Positions 25,320 to 35,464 of a stretch of 48,388 bases of DNA are shown here, piece by piece. This DNA comes from a bacterium. GTDB lineage: Bacteria; Bacillota; Clostridia; Lachnospirales; Lachnospiraceae. Location of the stretch: positions 20,192 through 68,579 of the forward strand of contig JAUNJY010000016.1 in assembly GCA_030535455.1 (NCBI GenBank). Reading direction: 5' to 3'. Both the position numbers and the translations under genes were made by a program. The notes beneath the pieces are model-generated. The model was not told the origin of the DNA and did no database searches. It saw only the letters and a list, made by a program, of their open reading frames with translations. Position 1 is the first letter of the stretch, and each line of letters begins with the position of its first letter.

Positions 25320-26888
25320 TTATATTTTCTGTTTACGATACTGTTGTGGCGATAAGCCGTACATCTCCTTAAACTTTTCACGAAACTGTTTATCATCGCG
25401 ATAGCCAATCGCCGCTGCCAACTCATAACTCTTCATATCTGTACTCATCAGTAACCGAAGGGCTTCCTTCATACGGACTTTTGTTAGATACGCCTTAAAG
25501 TTCTCTCCTGTTGCTTTTTTAAAAAATACACTCATATAGCTGGTATTCATTCCGATATAGCTCGCAATGTCTTCCAATGTTATATTTTCTGTAAAATGTT
25601 CGCCAATATAGCTCTTAATTCTTGCAATCTCCAACGTTTCTTTTCTTCCGCAAAGAAGACGGATCTTCAAGAAGATCTTCTCATAATACTCCCTAAAATA
25701 AGAACACATACTTTTGAACGTGGTCCTTCTTCGTACCTCTTCCAAGAATTCTGTTTGTTCTTCTATATAGCTCTCATCAAGCAATCCACAACTTTGTAAG
25801 GTAGAATAGATTTCACCTGCTAGTACGATGCAGCTGTTGACTACTGTGCTCTTATTTCCATAATGGATATTGCCAAGAAGAGTTACGCACTCTAATATGT
25901 TGTCGACAATCATTGGAGAATTGTAGTTTATACTCATATTTTCTGTTAACTTCTTTACCATTTCATCGTACTCTTCCAATGAATGAGTAAACTCTTTTGT
26001 GATTGCTTCGTAATCAATGTATAACTTCTCCTCAAAATAATAAAGTTCCAGTGCAAACTTAGCAGTCTTATACAGATTATATAGTTTATCATTCCAATTT
26101 TCCCATCCACCGACACCTGCAATCAATTCTACGGGATAATTTTTTCGAACTTCCTTTACTAACATAAGAACACGCTTCTTTAAGTCTATACGATCATTAT
26201 CTCCTGTAATCATACAATAACAGGCACTATAATCTCTTTCTATCATGCAGCCAAGCTTGCATTGTTCCAGATATTTTTCTATAAATTCATAGATATCAAA
26301 CGTTATGAGCCTTAAATTCTTCTTGGAATTTACAATCTCTTTTTTCCACAGAATCCGTATTCCAACTGCGGTTGCTCCTGCATATTCTATCGGAATTCCT
26401 GCCACTTGTCCAATGTCTGATAATGCGGTATCCTCCCTCTTTTTCTGTAGTATTTCTTGGGTTAACAGTTCAACTTTGCTATCTCGTTTCTTTAATCTAT
26501 GATAAGAATTTTCTGAAGCAATGCTCTCTGCCACATTGGTTAAAATCTTCGCTAGTTCTTCCGGACTGACGGGTTTTAACAGATAGTCTACCGCTCCATA
26601 ACGAACCGCCTCTCTTGCATAGGCAAACTCTTGATAGCCGCTTAATAAAATGGTCTTCACTTTTAATTCTCGTTGTTTAATTTCTTTTATTAGATCAATT
26701 CCTGAAAAGTTGGGCATAGCGATATCCGAAATGACAATATCCGGCTTTTTCTCCTCGATCAATTCTAATCCTTGTTTTCCATCTCTTGCCTCTGCTATAA
26801 TCTCAAAACCAAGCATCTCCCAGTCAATTAGTTTTTTCAGCCCGTATAAAATTACTGCCTCATCATCAATTAATAGTACTTTCAGCAT
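25320..26888 (-). CDS. YesN-like response regulator with AraC-type DNA-binding domain
   Basis: A 522-residue regulator. The receiver (1-120) has phospho-acceptor D55 in IVISDIAMPN and KPVSPEEL near 105. A long middle region (about 130-410) is typical of YesN-type regulators. The C-terminal about 100 residues hold two AraC HTH motifs: ITLEDIASYIGMNTSYMSVFFKK and SYELAAAIGYRDDKQFREKF. This class controls carbohydrate operons in Firmicutes. It overlaps the kinase gene by 23 bases, so the pair is translationally coupled. Likely targets are the upstream PTS and glycosidase genes; the palindrome at 40308-40332 is a candidate site. Confidence 0.94.
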   Translation of the reverse strand: MLKVLLIDDEAVILYGLKKLIDWEMLGFEIIAEARDGKQGLELIEEKKPDIVISDIAMPNFSGIDLIKEIKQRELKVKTILLSGYQEFAYAREAVRYGAVDYLLKPVSPEELAKILTNVAESIASENSYHRLKKRDSKVELLTQEILQKKREDTALSDIGQVAGIPIEYAGATAVGIRILWKKEIVNSKKNLRLITFDIYEFIEKYLEQCKLGCMIERDYSACYCMITGDNDRIDLKKRVLMLVKEVRKNYPVELIAGVGGWENWNDKLYNLYKTAKFALELYYFEEKLYIDYEAITKEFTHSLEEYDEMVKKLTENMSINYNSPMIVDNILECVTLLGNIHYGNKSTVVNSCIVLAGEIYSTLQSCGLLDESYIEEQTEFLEEVRRRTTFKSMCSYFREYYEKIFLKIRLLCGRKETLEIARIKSYIGEHFTENITLEDIASYIGMNTSYMSVFFKKATGENFKAYLTKVRMKEALRLLMSTDMKSYELAAAIGYRDDKQFREKFKEMYGLSPQQYRKQKI

Positions 26889-28668
26889 CCTGACTCCCCT
26901 TTTCGCTATATGGAATATGCAATATCACTATGGTACCTTCCCCTAAGGTACTATGGATTTCCATTCCATAATTAGGTCCATAATTCTTTTCAATCCGATC
27001 TCTGACATTACTGATACCGACACCCTTCGTCAGCCCATTATTTAATCGGAGTAAGGTCTCTTCACTCATACCTACTCCATCATCCATAACCATAAGTTCA
27101 AGCATATTATCGAGATGTTTTGCAGAAATCCATACGGTTCCACGTCCCGCTTTCTCCTTCAACCCATGTTTCACTGCATTTTCTACAATTGGCTGTAAAA
27201 CCAGCTTTAATATCTGTACCTGTTTTAACTTATCTGGAATGGTCATTTTTAGTTCAATTCTGCCTTCATATCGGGTACGGACTACCGTAAAATAGTCACT
27301 GATATTCTCAAGTTCCCGCTCTAATGGTACAAGATCTGCTTCCTTCCCCATAAGATAACGAAGCTGCCTTGCCAGACTTTCAATCATTTCAGCTGTTTGC
27401 CGGTCATCGTTTGTTACCGCGGTCATTCGGATGATATCCAGTGTATTATATAGGTAATGTGGATTAATCTGGCTCCTAAGGGCATTTAGCTCCGCTTCCC
27501 TTTGTTTGATCTCAGCTCCATATACCCGTTCAATATAGGTACTTAGCTGGCTAGCCATTTGATTTAATCCCTCTGCCAATACTCCGATCTCATCTTTTCT
27601 AGTTATTTCAACTCGGGTATCTAGTTCCCCTTTTTGGATTCGTTCCATCCCCATCTTTAATGTACGAATGGAAACGCTTAGTTGATCTGAAAAGAATAGA
27701 TAAATACTAAGCAAGATAACCATGCTTACAAAAAGCACTGTCATAACGTACTTTTCAGTCGTATTCATATTCTCTATAATGTCATCTTTATGTATTCGAA
27801 TAAGGCTGACCCACCCTCCCTGCGAATTCTTCTGATAAAGGTAGTAGGAATCCTTATCTTCTATGTATTGGTTCTCACCTGTATTAACATTATATAAAAT
27901 ATCCTTTTTTATTTCTGCAGACAACTCACTTTGATTTTCATTTTTATAAATCTGTTCCCCATCCTGATCAATAATATATAACCCACTTTTGCTACCTAGT
28001 TTAATCTCATAAAGCTGGTGAGAAATCACGTCTTTACTAATATCCAAGTAGATACTGCCCAAATAATGGTCAATTGTAGTACTACTGCTTACATCATATA
28101 AATTTCTCCTAACCGTTATCACGTCATCATTAATATTTAAAAAATAGGAATCGTGATGAATTGGAGATAAGGTGATTTGTCGTTCTTCTCTCCCTTTTCT
28201 AGTCTCTTTCGTAATCCAATGTTTCATATTCTCTTGATTTATAATCTTTCCAACAACCTCGCTGACACAGTGCAGAGTCCCATCAGCCTCAAGAAAACGA
28301 ATACTCTTAAGCCCCGTTATTTGACTGAACTTGGACAAGTAACGGCGTATTGTACTATTTTTTTCTTCTTGCGACATCTTCTTATCTAACAGAATATCAT
28401 CTAGATACTGTCCTTCCTCCACTTGCAGGCTATAAAGGGATACCGTCTCATTTTCCCATTCAGTCAGCATTGTATCTACGTATCCTCCTGCTGACTGCAA
28501 TATGGTTGCAGCATCATTAAGTAATATATTTTTTGTATTTTCAGAAAACTCCTGAAAGAAGAATCTTGCAATAAACATCAAGGGGAGGAGGCCAACTCCA
28601 ATATAAAGAACTGCTAATTTTGTAAAGATTCCAAATGGCGGTCTACTTCTTTTTCTCAAGTTTCTCAT
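26866..28668 (-). CDS. YesM-like membrane sensor histidine kinase
   Basis: A 600-residue kinase with transmembrane helices near 17-37 and 307-326. The about 265-residue extracytoplasmic domain between them looks Cache-like. HAMP follows (327-380), then the His_kinase domain with phospho-acceptor H404 in SQINPHYLYNTLDIIR, and an HATPase with NAVKHGL and GVGISNVRDRI. This is the YesM/LytS type that pairs with YesN regulators. The gene overlaps the solute-binding protein gene by 26 bases and the regulator gene by 23. The external domain probably contacts the binding protein, giving a three-component sensor. Confidence 0.94.
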   Translation of the reverse strand: MRNLRKRSRPPFGIFTKLAVLYIGVGLLPLMFIARFFFQEFSENTKNILLNDAATILQSAGGYVDTMLTEWENETVSLYSLQVEEGQYLDDILLDKKMSQEEKNSTIRRYLSKFSQITGLKSIRFLEADGTLHCVSEVVGKIINQENMKHWITKETRKGREERQITLSPIHHDSYFLNINDDVITVRRNLYDVSSSTTIDHYLGSIYLDISKDVISHQLYEIKLGSKSGLYIIDQDGEQIYKNENQSELSAEIKKDILYNVNTGENQYIEDKDSYYLYQKNSQGGWVSLIRIHKDDIIENMNTTEKYVMTVLFVSMVILLSIYLFFSDQLSVSIRTLKMGMERIQKGELDTRVEITRKDEIGVLAEGLNQMASQLSTYIERVYGAEIKQREAELNALRSQINPHYLYNTLDIIRMTAVTNDDRQTAEMIESLARQLRYLMGKEADLVPLERELENISDYFTVVRTRYEGRIELKMTIPDKLKQVQILKLVLQPIVENAVKHGLKEKAGRGTVWISAKHLDNMLELMVMDDGVGMSEETLLRLNNGLTKGVGISNVRDRIEKNYGPNYGMEIHSTLGEGTIVILHIPYSEKGSQDAESTIN

Positions 28669-29929
28669 CCCACTCCTTATCTAGATCACTCACAACGTCA
28701 TCCACATTTTTATCCTGAACGATCATCCTATATAAGATTTCACAGATATCACTTGAAACTCCCTCTGGAACCATCGGACTGTCCAGATTTTCTCCTCCCG
28801 ACGTTCCATATTCTCTTATTTGTTTCAGAATATCTTGCTGTATTGGAATTGTATCATAGGTCACCTCTTTCTTAAGCGTCGGTATCCCATTCATCTCTTG
28901 CAATACAGTACGGTATATTCCAGTACTGTAATAATACTTAAGGAACTCCGTTGCTGCCGTATACATGTCCTTATTCTCAGCACAAGACGAGGTTATGGAC
29001 CATCCCACATTTTCTACGGTATCAATGATTGGTTTCCCCTTTTCATCCGGTAAAAAGAACCATCCTAGTTCAAAGTCCTGGTCCGCTTTTTGAATTTGTG
29101 AAAACATCCAAGTACCGGAATACAGCATTGCTGCTCTTCCCTCTGTCAGCACTTCAATGGTCTGGGTATCTGTTGTGGTCTGATATCCCGGTTCAACGTA
29201 ACCAGACTCAAACAATTTTTTAAAATCACTGATTATCTTTCTTGGCTCTTTATCTGCCCAGTGTACCTGGCCTTCATTTCTTAGTGTAATCCATTGTGAG
29301 TAGTTTTCTTCTAAGTTCTTACTAAACAATACATTAATCCAGTTTTTCAAATGCCATCGATCCCCAGCACCTACTACCAGTGGACTGATATCCTTCGTTT
29401 TCAATACGTTGCACAATTGTAAAAATTCCTGATAGTTGGTTGGCTCCTTAAGTCCATATTGCTTAAATATTTTCTTATTGTAAATAATTCCTCTACATGT
29501 ATAAAAACGAGGAATGGAATATATTTGTCCATCAATCTCGTTTACAGGGTTTAATAAATCACTTACTTCTTTTGGAATCGGAACAATTTTCTTCGCCTGT
29601 GCATACAAATTTTGATTTCTCATTTCTACAATTCCATCAAAGTTTCCTAATGCTTCTTCTATTATAAGACTATTATTATAATCGGATCCTTCTAGCTCTA
29701 TCGAGGTCTTTACTTCCACATCTATTTCCGGATATTCCTGCATATATTGTGCTGCCACTTCTTTCACACAAGTCTCCCAGGATGCATCTCCTCCGGAAAT
29801 TAAGATGGGAAGTCTGATCTTTGGTTTTGAAATTTCAAGGTCTATCTGGTTTTTATGTACGAGTAGTAAAAATGCTGCCAACATAACTAAGACAATCATG
29901 GAAATACCGGCTATTCGTTTATTCTTCAT
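28643..29929 (-). CDS. Membrane-tethered extracellular solute-binding protein (sensor partner)
   Basis: A 428-residue family 1 sugar-binding protein. It has a single N-terminal hydrophobic helix (about 7-24) but no lipobox cysteine, so it is probably a signal-anchored rather than lipidated protein. Family features include NNSLIIEEALGNFDGIVEM, a GIIYNKKIFKQYGLKEPTNY segment and EGRAAMLYSGTWM. No ABC permease or ATPase lies nearby. Its stop overlaps the kinase start by 26 bases, so it is read as the ligand-binding part of a binding protein/YesM/YesN system. The ATG at 29929 follows AAAGGAG; an in-frame GTG 15 bases earlier lies inside that site's flank. Confidence 0.88.
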   Translation of the reverse strand: MKNKRIAGISMIVLVMLAAFLLLVHKNQIDLEISKPKIRLPILISGGDASWETCVKEVAAQYMQEYPEIDVEVKTSIELEGSDYNNSLIIEEALGNFDGIVEMRNQNLYAQAKKIVPIPKEVSDLLNPVNEIDGQIYSIPRFYTCRGIIYNKKIFKQYGLKEPTNYQEFLQLCNVLKTKDISPLVVGAGDRWHLKNWINVLFSKNLEENYSQWITLRNEGQVHWADKEPRKIISDFKKLFESGYVEPGYQTTTDTQTIEVLTEGRAAMLYSGTWMFSQIQKADQDFELGWFFLPDEKGKPIIDTVENVGWSITSSCAENKDMYTAATEFLKYYYSTGIYRTVLQEMNGIPTLKKEVTYDTIPIQQDILKQIREYGTSGGENLDSPMVPEGVSSDICEILYRMIVQDKNVDDVVSDLDKEWDEKLEKKK

Positions 29930-29968
29930 TTTTCTCCTTTCCACGAAAGTTTTTCTTAATTACTTATT

Positions 29969-29998
29969 ATTTTACCTAATTCCGACTAATTTCTGCAA
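29969..29998 (-). promoter_or_regulatory. Possible internal promoter for the sensor trio
   Basis: In the 86-base gap between the GH88 stop and the binding-protein start, TTGCAG and TAAAAT lie 18 bases apart on the minus strand. It would allow the sensor genes to be made before the catabolic genes are induced. Confidence 0.4.
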
Positions 29999-30015
29999 TG
30001 TTTTTTTACAACTAT

Positions 30016-31152
30016 CTACCATATAATAAAACTTTTTTCTAATAGACGTAATACTGCTTCTAAATAAAAATAGTCACCATAGATAATTGGCACATGACGA
30101 TCTTTCTCTCCCTCATAAGAAGCCGTTCCCATTTGTAGTATGGAATCATAGTCCGGTTCCCAATTACAATAGGATTTATCCAAAGCCTTTAGTATATTCA
30201 TTGCTCCCTCAAAATACAGGGATTTTTCATACTCCGGTACATATTCTGTTATCTCCAGCAAGCCACATGCAGCACAAGCAGATGCCGTGGTATCCCAATA
30301 AACAGGATCTTTTGGTGCTCTAAAGTCTACGACTGATACATAGCCCGTACGTGATACTTCCGCAAGGAAATAATGCGCTACCCTTTTTGCCGCCTCAAGA
30401 TATTCCTTCTTTTTCGTATAACGATAACTTAACGCAAATCCATAGATTGCCCAGGCTTGTCCGCGAGACCACGAAGAACCACTTCCGTATCCCTGTCCTC
30501 CAGGTGTTTTTAGGAGCTCTCCATTCTCAGGGTCTAGAACAATAATGTGATTACAGCTTCCATCTCCACGTACCGTATATTTTAGCAATGTATCTGCATG
30601 GTCCATTGCCATATATTGACATCTTGGATCTCCACTTACCTTGGATGCCCAATAGAGTAATGGAATGTTCATCATACTGTCAATGATCACCCAACCGGCA
30701 CGATCCTTATTCCAAGACCTTATATACTTCCCTCTCGGATTATATCTTCCTGCTAATAAATCGGCTGCATGCAGCCCTCTTGCCAAGGAACGCTCATTCT
30801 TTGTAAGCCGATAATCTGCCACTGCAGAATGCAGCCACATAAATCCTACATCATGATGTAATCCACGATACTGATCCAGTGCAGCGTCAAGTTTTCCTTC
30901 TACCGCTTGTGCTATCGTTTTATAATTCTCTTCCTTGGTTGCATGATACATCTGCCATAACATTCCCGGCCAAAACCCATTTGTCCACCAGGTAATATCT
31001 GTTTCTGCCTTATCCTCTAAATACCTTCCATTTTCCGCAATATAAGGTATTTTGTCTCCAATGCGTTTACTTTCTGCCAACAGCTTGTTCTGTAACTTTT
31101 CCCAAGTACAGCGTGTCCATTGTTTCGTACTTTCATCCATGTTGTAGTTCAT
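30016..31152 (-). CDS. GH88 unsaturated glucuronyl hydrolase-like enzyme
   Basis: A 378-residue cytoplasmic (alpha/alpha)6-barrel enzyme. GH88 enzymes remove the 4,5-unsaturated uronic acid left at the non-reducing end by polysaccharide lyases. The two key aspartates are present: D101 in HHDVGFMWL and D158 in IIDSMMN, matching D88 and D149 of the Bacillus enzyme. YGSGSSWSRGQAWAIYGF is the other strong family block. No signal peptide. The ATG at 31152 follows AAAGGGGG. Position next to EIIA of a mannose-family PTS matches streptococcal hyaluronan loci, where ugl and Aga-type PTS genes are clustered, suggesting PTS-imported unsaturated disaccharides as substrate. Confidence 0.9.
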   Translation of the reverse strand: MNYNMDESTKQWTRCTWEKLQNKLLAESKRIGDKIPYIAENGRYLEDKAETDITWWTNGFWPGMLWQMYHATKEENYKTIAQAVEGKLDAALDQYRGLHHDVGFMWLHSAVADYRLTKNERSLARGLHAADLLAGRYNPRGKYIRSWNKDRAGWVIIDSMMNIPLLYWASKVSGDPRCQYMAMDHADTLLKYTVRGDGSCNHIIVLDPENGELLKTPGGQGYGSGSSWSRGQAWAIYGFALSYRYTKKKEYLEAAKRVAHYFLAEVSRTGYVSVVDFRAPKDPVYWDTTASACAACGLLEITEYVPEYEKSLYFEGAMNILKALDKSYCNWEPDYDSILQMGTASYEGEKDRHVPIIYGDYFYLEAVLRLLEKSFIIW

Positions 31153-31179
31153 AATGTTCCCCCTTTCAATTATAAGCAT

Positions 31180-31602
31180 CTAGAAAAATTCCTCTTCTTC
31201 CTCATTTTCCTTTGTTTCTTCGAATTGCACCAGCTTTGTAATGTCTTTTGCTTCCTCAATATAGTTCCTTATTTCCTCCTTTGACAACTGTTCCTCATCC
31301 AGCACCAAACTGATTACCAGTGCCATGTTAAGTCCAGCAATCAAATTGACATTGGAATATTGGAGCAATGTCATCATGCCGTTGCACACACTTCCTCCCA
31401 ATAAATCAGCAATAATAATATATTGAACCGTTGGATTTTCTCTGATCTCTCTCTCTATTTCATCCACCATTGGCTGATAATGTTCTCCTGGCATCATTCC
31501 CATACTTGATAAGCAAGGCTGTTGTCCAATAATCATTTGAACCGAATGCATCATACCTTCTGCTGCTTTGCCATGTGATACTAAAATAATTCTTTTCTTC
31601 AT
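31180..31602 (-). CDS. PTS mannose-family EIIA component
   Basis: A 140-residue EIIA of the mannose/fructose/sorbose family. H10 in LVSHGKAAEGM is the phosphorylation site that receives phosphate from HPr; DLLGGSVCN is the second conserved block. The C-terminus ends in a run of acidic residues. The ATG at 31602 is favoured because AGAGG lies 9 bases upstream and would be too close to the ATG at 31611. It is split from EIIB/C/D by the GH43, GH36 and unknown membrane genes but is the only EIIA in the locus. Confidence 0.92.
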   Translation of the reverse strand: MKKRIILVSHGKAAEGMMHSVQMIIGQQPCLSSMGMMPGEHYQPMVDEIEREIRENPTVQYIIIADLLGGSVCNGMMTLLQYSNVNLIAGLNMALVISLVLDEEQLSKEEIRNYIEEAKDITKLVQFEETKENEEEEEFF

Positions 31603-31627
31603 CAATTCCATCCTCTCTTTACTCTAC

Positions 31628-33235
31628 TTAAAACTCTTGATAGATAAAATCATCAAAGTCTGCATAGCTGGTTTGACAATATAAATCCTGTGCGCAAATT
31701 CCTACCATGCTTCCTGTGTACACCAGTCTTTCTTTCCTTATATAATCGTCCGATAGGTGTTCTGCATTCAGTTCCTTTCCAAGGTACTTTTCTTCCTCTT
31801 CTCCAAATGCATAATAAAACTGTAACTTCTCTCTCCATACCTCAACTGATAAATGAATCTTTGTCACTTCATTTGGAATAGGAATACGGTTTTTACCTAA
31901 AAGCATATCGGTATTTCCCAATTCACATACCACCACATCTAAAATCCTTGTATCTAGTTCTTCATCATAAGATACATAGGCATAATAATAATTTCTTGTA
32001 TTGTAGAAACAGGTGAGACCTGCCATCTGCTGATAATGGATCGGCCGAAATTCCAATGTTGTCTCTGCTCGAAACTGGACTGATTGCCAACGTCTGGCTA
32101 CCATTGTCTGACTATGAACGGAAGCAATACTCTGCTGTCCATATAGTCTAAGGTATCCCGGCCGTTCTGTTAATGACATATGATCATCTAGCGGTTCTCT
32201 AAGGCACTGAAAATACTCGGGCAACTTTGCTTCCTCAAAATTAGTCGCTGTCGAATGATCTAGGCTCTGTTGAACTTTTTCTTTTCCCAAAGGGGGCTCC
32301 ACCTCGATGGGTGGTACGCAAACTACTCTTCTTTCATCTAGCAAGCCATCTGCAAGTCTTGGCCATCCGTCTACCCATTCAATTTTTGCAAGTCCGGTCT
32401 CTCTTCCAAGCATACAGTTTCCTCTCTGATACGTTAATGGTCTTGCACACAAAAAGGAAATATACCATTGATCCTTGGTTGCCTGAAGAAAGCTTGCATG
32501 TCCACACTTTTGCAAGTAAGACTTTGGGGCATACTTTGTAGAAATTAAGGGACTGTAGGGAGAAACCTCATAAGGACCGTCTATCTTTTTTGCCCTGCAT
32601 ACCACACTGGCATGACTATATCCGGTTCCACCTTCTGCACAAAGCAAGTAATACCAGCCATCCTTCTTTATAATCTGAGGGCCTTCCGTGGTTCCCCACT
32701 CCGTTCCATGAAAGATTATCTTCTGTTGTCCTAACAGTTTTCCGTTCTTAAGGTCTACTTCCTGAATGGCTACTCCATTAAAATTAGGTTTATATGGACG
32801 GTAATCCCACATCATATTCATAATATATTTCTTTCCATCATCATCGTGAAAAAGAGCAGGATCAAATCCTGAACTGTTTATGTACATTGGATTAGACCAC
32901 TCTCCATCAATCCGGTCACAGGTCATTACATAGTTCAAGGTATCCTTAAATAACTGATCTGTCTTGATATCTGTAATCATTAAATAAAACGTTCCATGGT
33001 CAAAAGAAAGATGGGGAGCCCAAATACCTCCTGAATTATAATCTCCTTTCAGGTTGATCTGTTCCCTTCTGTTTAATGGTTCTGCAACAACATGCCAATT
33101 TACTAAGTCTTTGGAGTGATAAATTCTAACTCCCGGCCACCACTCAAACGTCGATGTTGCAATATAGTAATCCTCTCCTACCACACACACGCTGGCATCT
33201 GGTGCGAATCCTCGAATAACTGGGTTTTTAATCAT
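31628..33235 (-). CDS. GH43 beta-xylosidase / alpha-L-arabinofuranosidase-like enzyme
   Basis: A 535-residue five-bladed beta-propeller glycosidase. The catalytic set is visible: base D13 in GFAPDAS, D125 in NSSGFDPALFHDDDG and acid E184 in GTTEGPQI. IATSTFEWWPGVRIYHSKDL is the XynB-like N-terminal block. The last about 200 residues form a beta-sandwich that closes the active site in this subgroup. No signal peptide, so it acts in the cytoplasm on imported oligosaccharides. The subgroup suggests beta-xylosidase, but arabinofuranosidase or mixed activity cannot be excluded. It lies 3 bases from the GH36 stop and is clearly in the same operon. Confidence 0.92.
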   Translation of the reverse strand: MIKNPVIRGFAPDASVCVVGEDYYIATSTFEWWPGVRIYHSKDLVNWHVVAEPLNRREQINLKGDYNSGGIWAPHLSFDHGTFYLMITDIKTDQLFKDTLNYVMTCDRIDGEWSNPMYINSSGFDPALFHDDDGKKYIMNMMWDYRPYKPNFNGVAIQEVDLKNGKLLGQQKIIFHGTEWGTTEGPQIIKKDGWYYLLCAEGGTGYSHASVVCRAKKIDGPYEVSPYSPLISTKYAPKSYLQKCGHASFLQATKDQWYISFLCARPLTYQRGNCMLGRETGLAKIEWVDGWPRLADGLLDERRVVCVPPIEVEPPLGKEKVQQSLDHSTATNFEEAKLPEYFQCLREPLDDHMSLTERPGYLRLYGQQSIASVHSQTMVARRWQSVQFRAETTLEFRPIHYQQMAGLTCFYNTRNYYYAYVSYDEELDTRILDVVVCELGNTDMLLGKNRIPIPNEVTKIHLSVEVWREKLQFYYAFGEEEEKYLGKELNAEHLSDDYIRKERLVYTGSMVGICAQDLYCQTSYADFDDFIYQEF

Positions 33236-33238
33236 AAG

Positions 33239-35464
33239 CTACTCCTCTCTGGTTAATTGCCATTGTCTTGCATAAAAATCCTCGGACACTTTTGGAAGTG
33301 CTAATCCAATTTCCATTAATGCACTTCCTTCTCTTGTTTCTTTACCGTTATCAACAATATAATGAATACCCTGCTGTAATCCTTGTAACTTTAGTCTTTT
33401 AGGCACCGTATTCGGTTTTGCAAGAATTTGAACATAGCTGACATAAGCTCTGCTTCCATCTTCCGAACAATACATCCAGGCTCGCTCATTTTCGCTATGA
33501 ACCAGTCGGTACAAGGTTCCATTTTGAATGGTATGCCGCATCTCTTTATATGCTGCGATTTGTCTTTTGATTGCAGTTTTCTCCTCATTAGTCGTTTTAA
33601 GAAGATCAATCTCATAGCCCAGGTTTCCTTGCATTGCCACGAGTCCTCTTGTACCTAATGACGTCTTTCTTCCCACCTGATGATTTGGACTTTCCGAAAC
33701 ATGACAACCCATTGCTATTGCCGGATAAACATATGATGTGCCAAACTGAATATCTAACCGCTCTATGGCATCCGTATCATCACTGGTCCAAATCTGTGGC
33801 ATATAATATAGAATTCCAGCATCAAAGCGACCTCCGCCACCGGCACATCCTTCCCATAAAACATCCGGATACCTCCTCGTCAATACCTCCAGTATTCGAT
33901 ACAGTCCTAACATGTAACGGTGGCTCACTTCCTTTTGCCGGTCGTTTGGCAAAGCAAATGATCCTAGATCCGTTATATTTCGATTCATATCCCATTTCAC
34001 ATAGGAAATATTGGCGCTGTCTAAAACTTTACTTACAGCATTAATAATATAATCCTGCACCTCTCGCCTTGAAAGGTCCAGTACATACTGATACCTGGCT
34101 AACTGTGGCTCATGGTCTTTCACTCGAATAATCCATTCCGGATGGCTCTCATATAACCTGCTATCCTTTGATACCATTTCTGGTTCAAACCATAATCCAA
34201 ACTGCATGCCCAGTGCATTCACCTGCTTCGCCAGTTCATTAAGGCTACCTCCCATTTTTTTCTCATTCGGTATCCAGTCGCCTAGAGAACCCTTCTCGCT
34301 ATTTCGTTTTCCATACCATCCATCATCCAATACAAATAACTCTACTCCCAAGTTCGCTGCTTCTTTGGCAAGCACAAGGAGCCTTTCTTTATCAAAGTCG
34401 AAATAAGCTGCCTCCCAGCTATTAAACAATACCGGCCGTACTTGTTTTGCATACTTACTTTGTATTAAGCAGTCCCGATACAATCTATGATAGATTCTTG
34501 ACATCTCTCCAAATCCAGCTTTTGTATGTACCATCACCACTTCAGGACTTTGAAATACTTCGTCAGCCTCCAGTTTCCAGTTAAAATCAAATGCATTAAG
34601 TCCCATCATAAGACGGGTATTCTGATGCATATCAATTTCAACCCCAGCCTCAAAATTGCCACTGTACACAAAGTTCATAGAGTACACATTGCCATGTTCC
34701 TCATCGGCAGACGGTTCTGCCAGTGCTAGAAAAGGATTTTGTCCATGCCCGCTAGCGCTGCGTTTGCTGTCTAATACAAACATGCCTTGCCTTATCGGCT
34801 GCCTGCTGAAATGACATTCCCTTCCCCATGCACCGGTTAGTGTCACTAAATCAAAGTTACAATCTAAAAAGCTATAACACGAAGACATCAATCGCTCAAT
34901 CTGTATCACTTTTGTTCCAATATTTTTTACTGCTACACTTTCCGTTATGGCATCCCACTCTTCAAATACCGCAAATGTAAGAACTACTTCTACCTTCATG
35001 GCTACATCTCTCAACGTAAGCTCCAATACCTGACACTCCTCACTAACTACAGTCGGAAGCCCCTCTAGTTTTCTTTTGCCCTTATAGCTCTTACATGACT
35101 GATACCGTAAATCAGTAATTCTTGATCCATCCTCATATTCAAACATAAATGCCGGTGTTCGCATGTCTGGGTTTCCATACGCCGGATAGGTTAGTGGCTG
35201 TTGTTCTAACTTAAAGTCCTTAATTCCATCCGTATCACTCAGATAGCTGGCACGTTTAATTTCTTTGACAATATAGGAAAACGAATGATCTAGTACTCTC
35301 CCTCCCCAATACAAACAAACCATATGTCCACTGTCTAATACATGCAAGATCAGTGAGGTATGCCTTGTCTGAAGATGAAATGTGCGTCTGCTCTCGATTA
35401 TCTCAATCATGCCACGCTTGCTCCTCTCTCTCATCGTATCTATACAATCTATCGTTTTGGTCAT
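33239..35464 (-). CDS. GH36 alpha-galactosidase
   Basis: A 741-residue enzyme of the usual GH36 length. An N-terminal beta-supersandwich (about 1-330) precedes the TIM barrel with nucleophile D492 in YVKWDMNR and acid/base D562 in WTSDDTDA; LDDGWYGKR, GLWFEPEM and EGCAGGGGRFD are further signatures. No signal peptide. It would release alpha-linked galactose from imported oligosaccharides. The start ATG overlaps the preceding stop (ATGA), implying coupling to the membrane-anchored protein gene. Confidence 0.95.
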   Translation of the reverse strand: MTKTIDCIDTMRERSKRGMIEIIESRRTFHLQTRHTSLILHVLDSGHMVCLYWGGRVLDHSFSYIVKEIKRASYLSDTDGIKDFKLEQQPLTYPAYGNPDMRTPAFMFEYEDGSRITDLRYQSCKSYKGKRKLEGLPTVVSEECQVLELTLRDVAMKVEVVLTFAVFEEWDAITESVAVKNIGTKVIQIERLMSSCYSFLDCNFDLVTLTGAWGRECHFSRQPIRQGMFVLDSKRSASGHGQNPFLALAEPSADEEHGNVYSMNFVYSGNFEAGVEIDMHQNTRLMMGLNAFDFNWKLEADEVFQSPEVVMVHTKAGFGEMSRIYHRLYRDCLIQSKYAKQVRPVLFNSWEAAYFDFDKERLLVLAKEAANLGVELFVLDDGWYGKRNSEKGSLGDWIPNEKKMGGSLNELAKQVNALGMQFGLWFEPEMVSKDSRLYESHPEWIIRVKDHEPQLARYQYVLDLSRREVQDYIINAVSKVLDSANISYVKWDMNRNITDLGSFALPNDRQKEVSHRYMLGLYRILEVLTRRYPDVLWEGCAGGGGRFDAGILYYMPQIWTSDDTDAIERLDIQFGTSYVYPAIAMGCHVSESPNHQVGRKTSLGTRGLVAMQGNLGYEIDLLKTTNEEKTAIKRQIAAYKEMRHTIQNGTLYRLVHSENERAWMYCSEDGSRAYVSYVQILAKPNTVPKRLKLQGLQQGIHYIVDNGKETREGSALMEIGLALPKVSEDFYARQWQLTREE

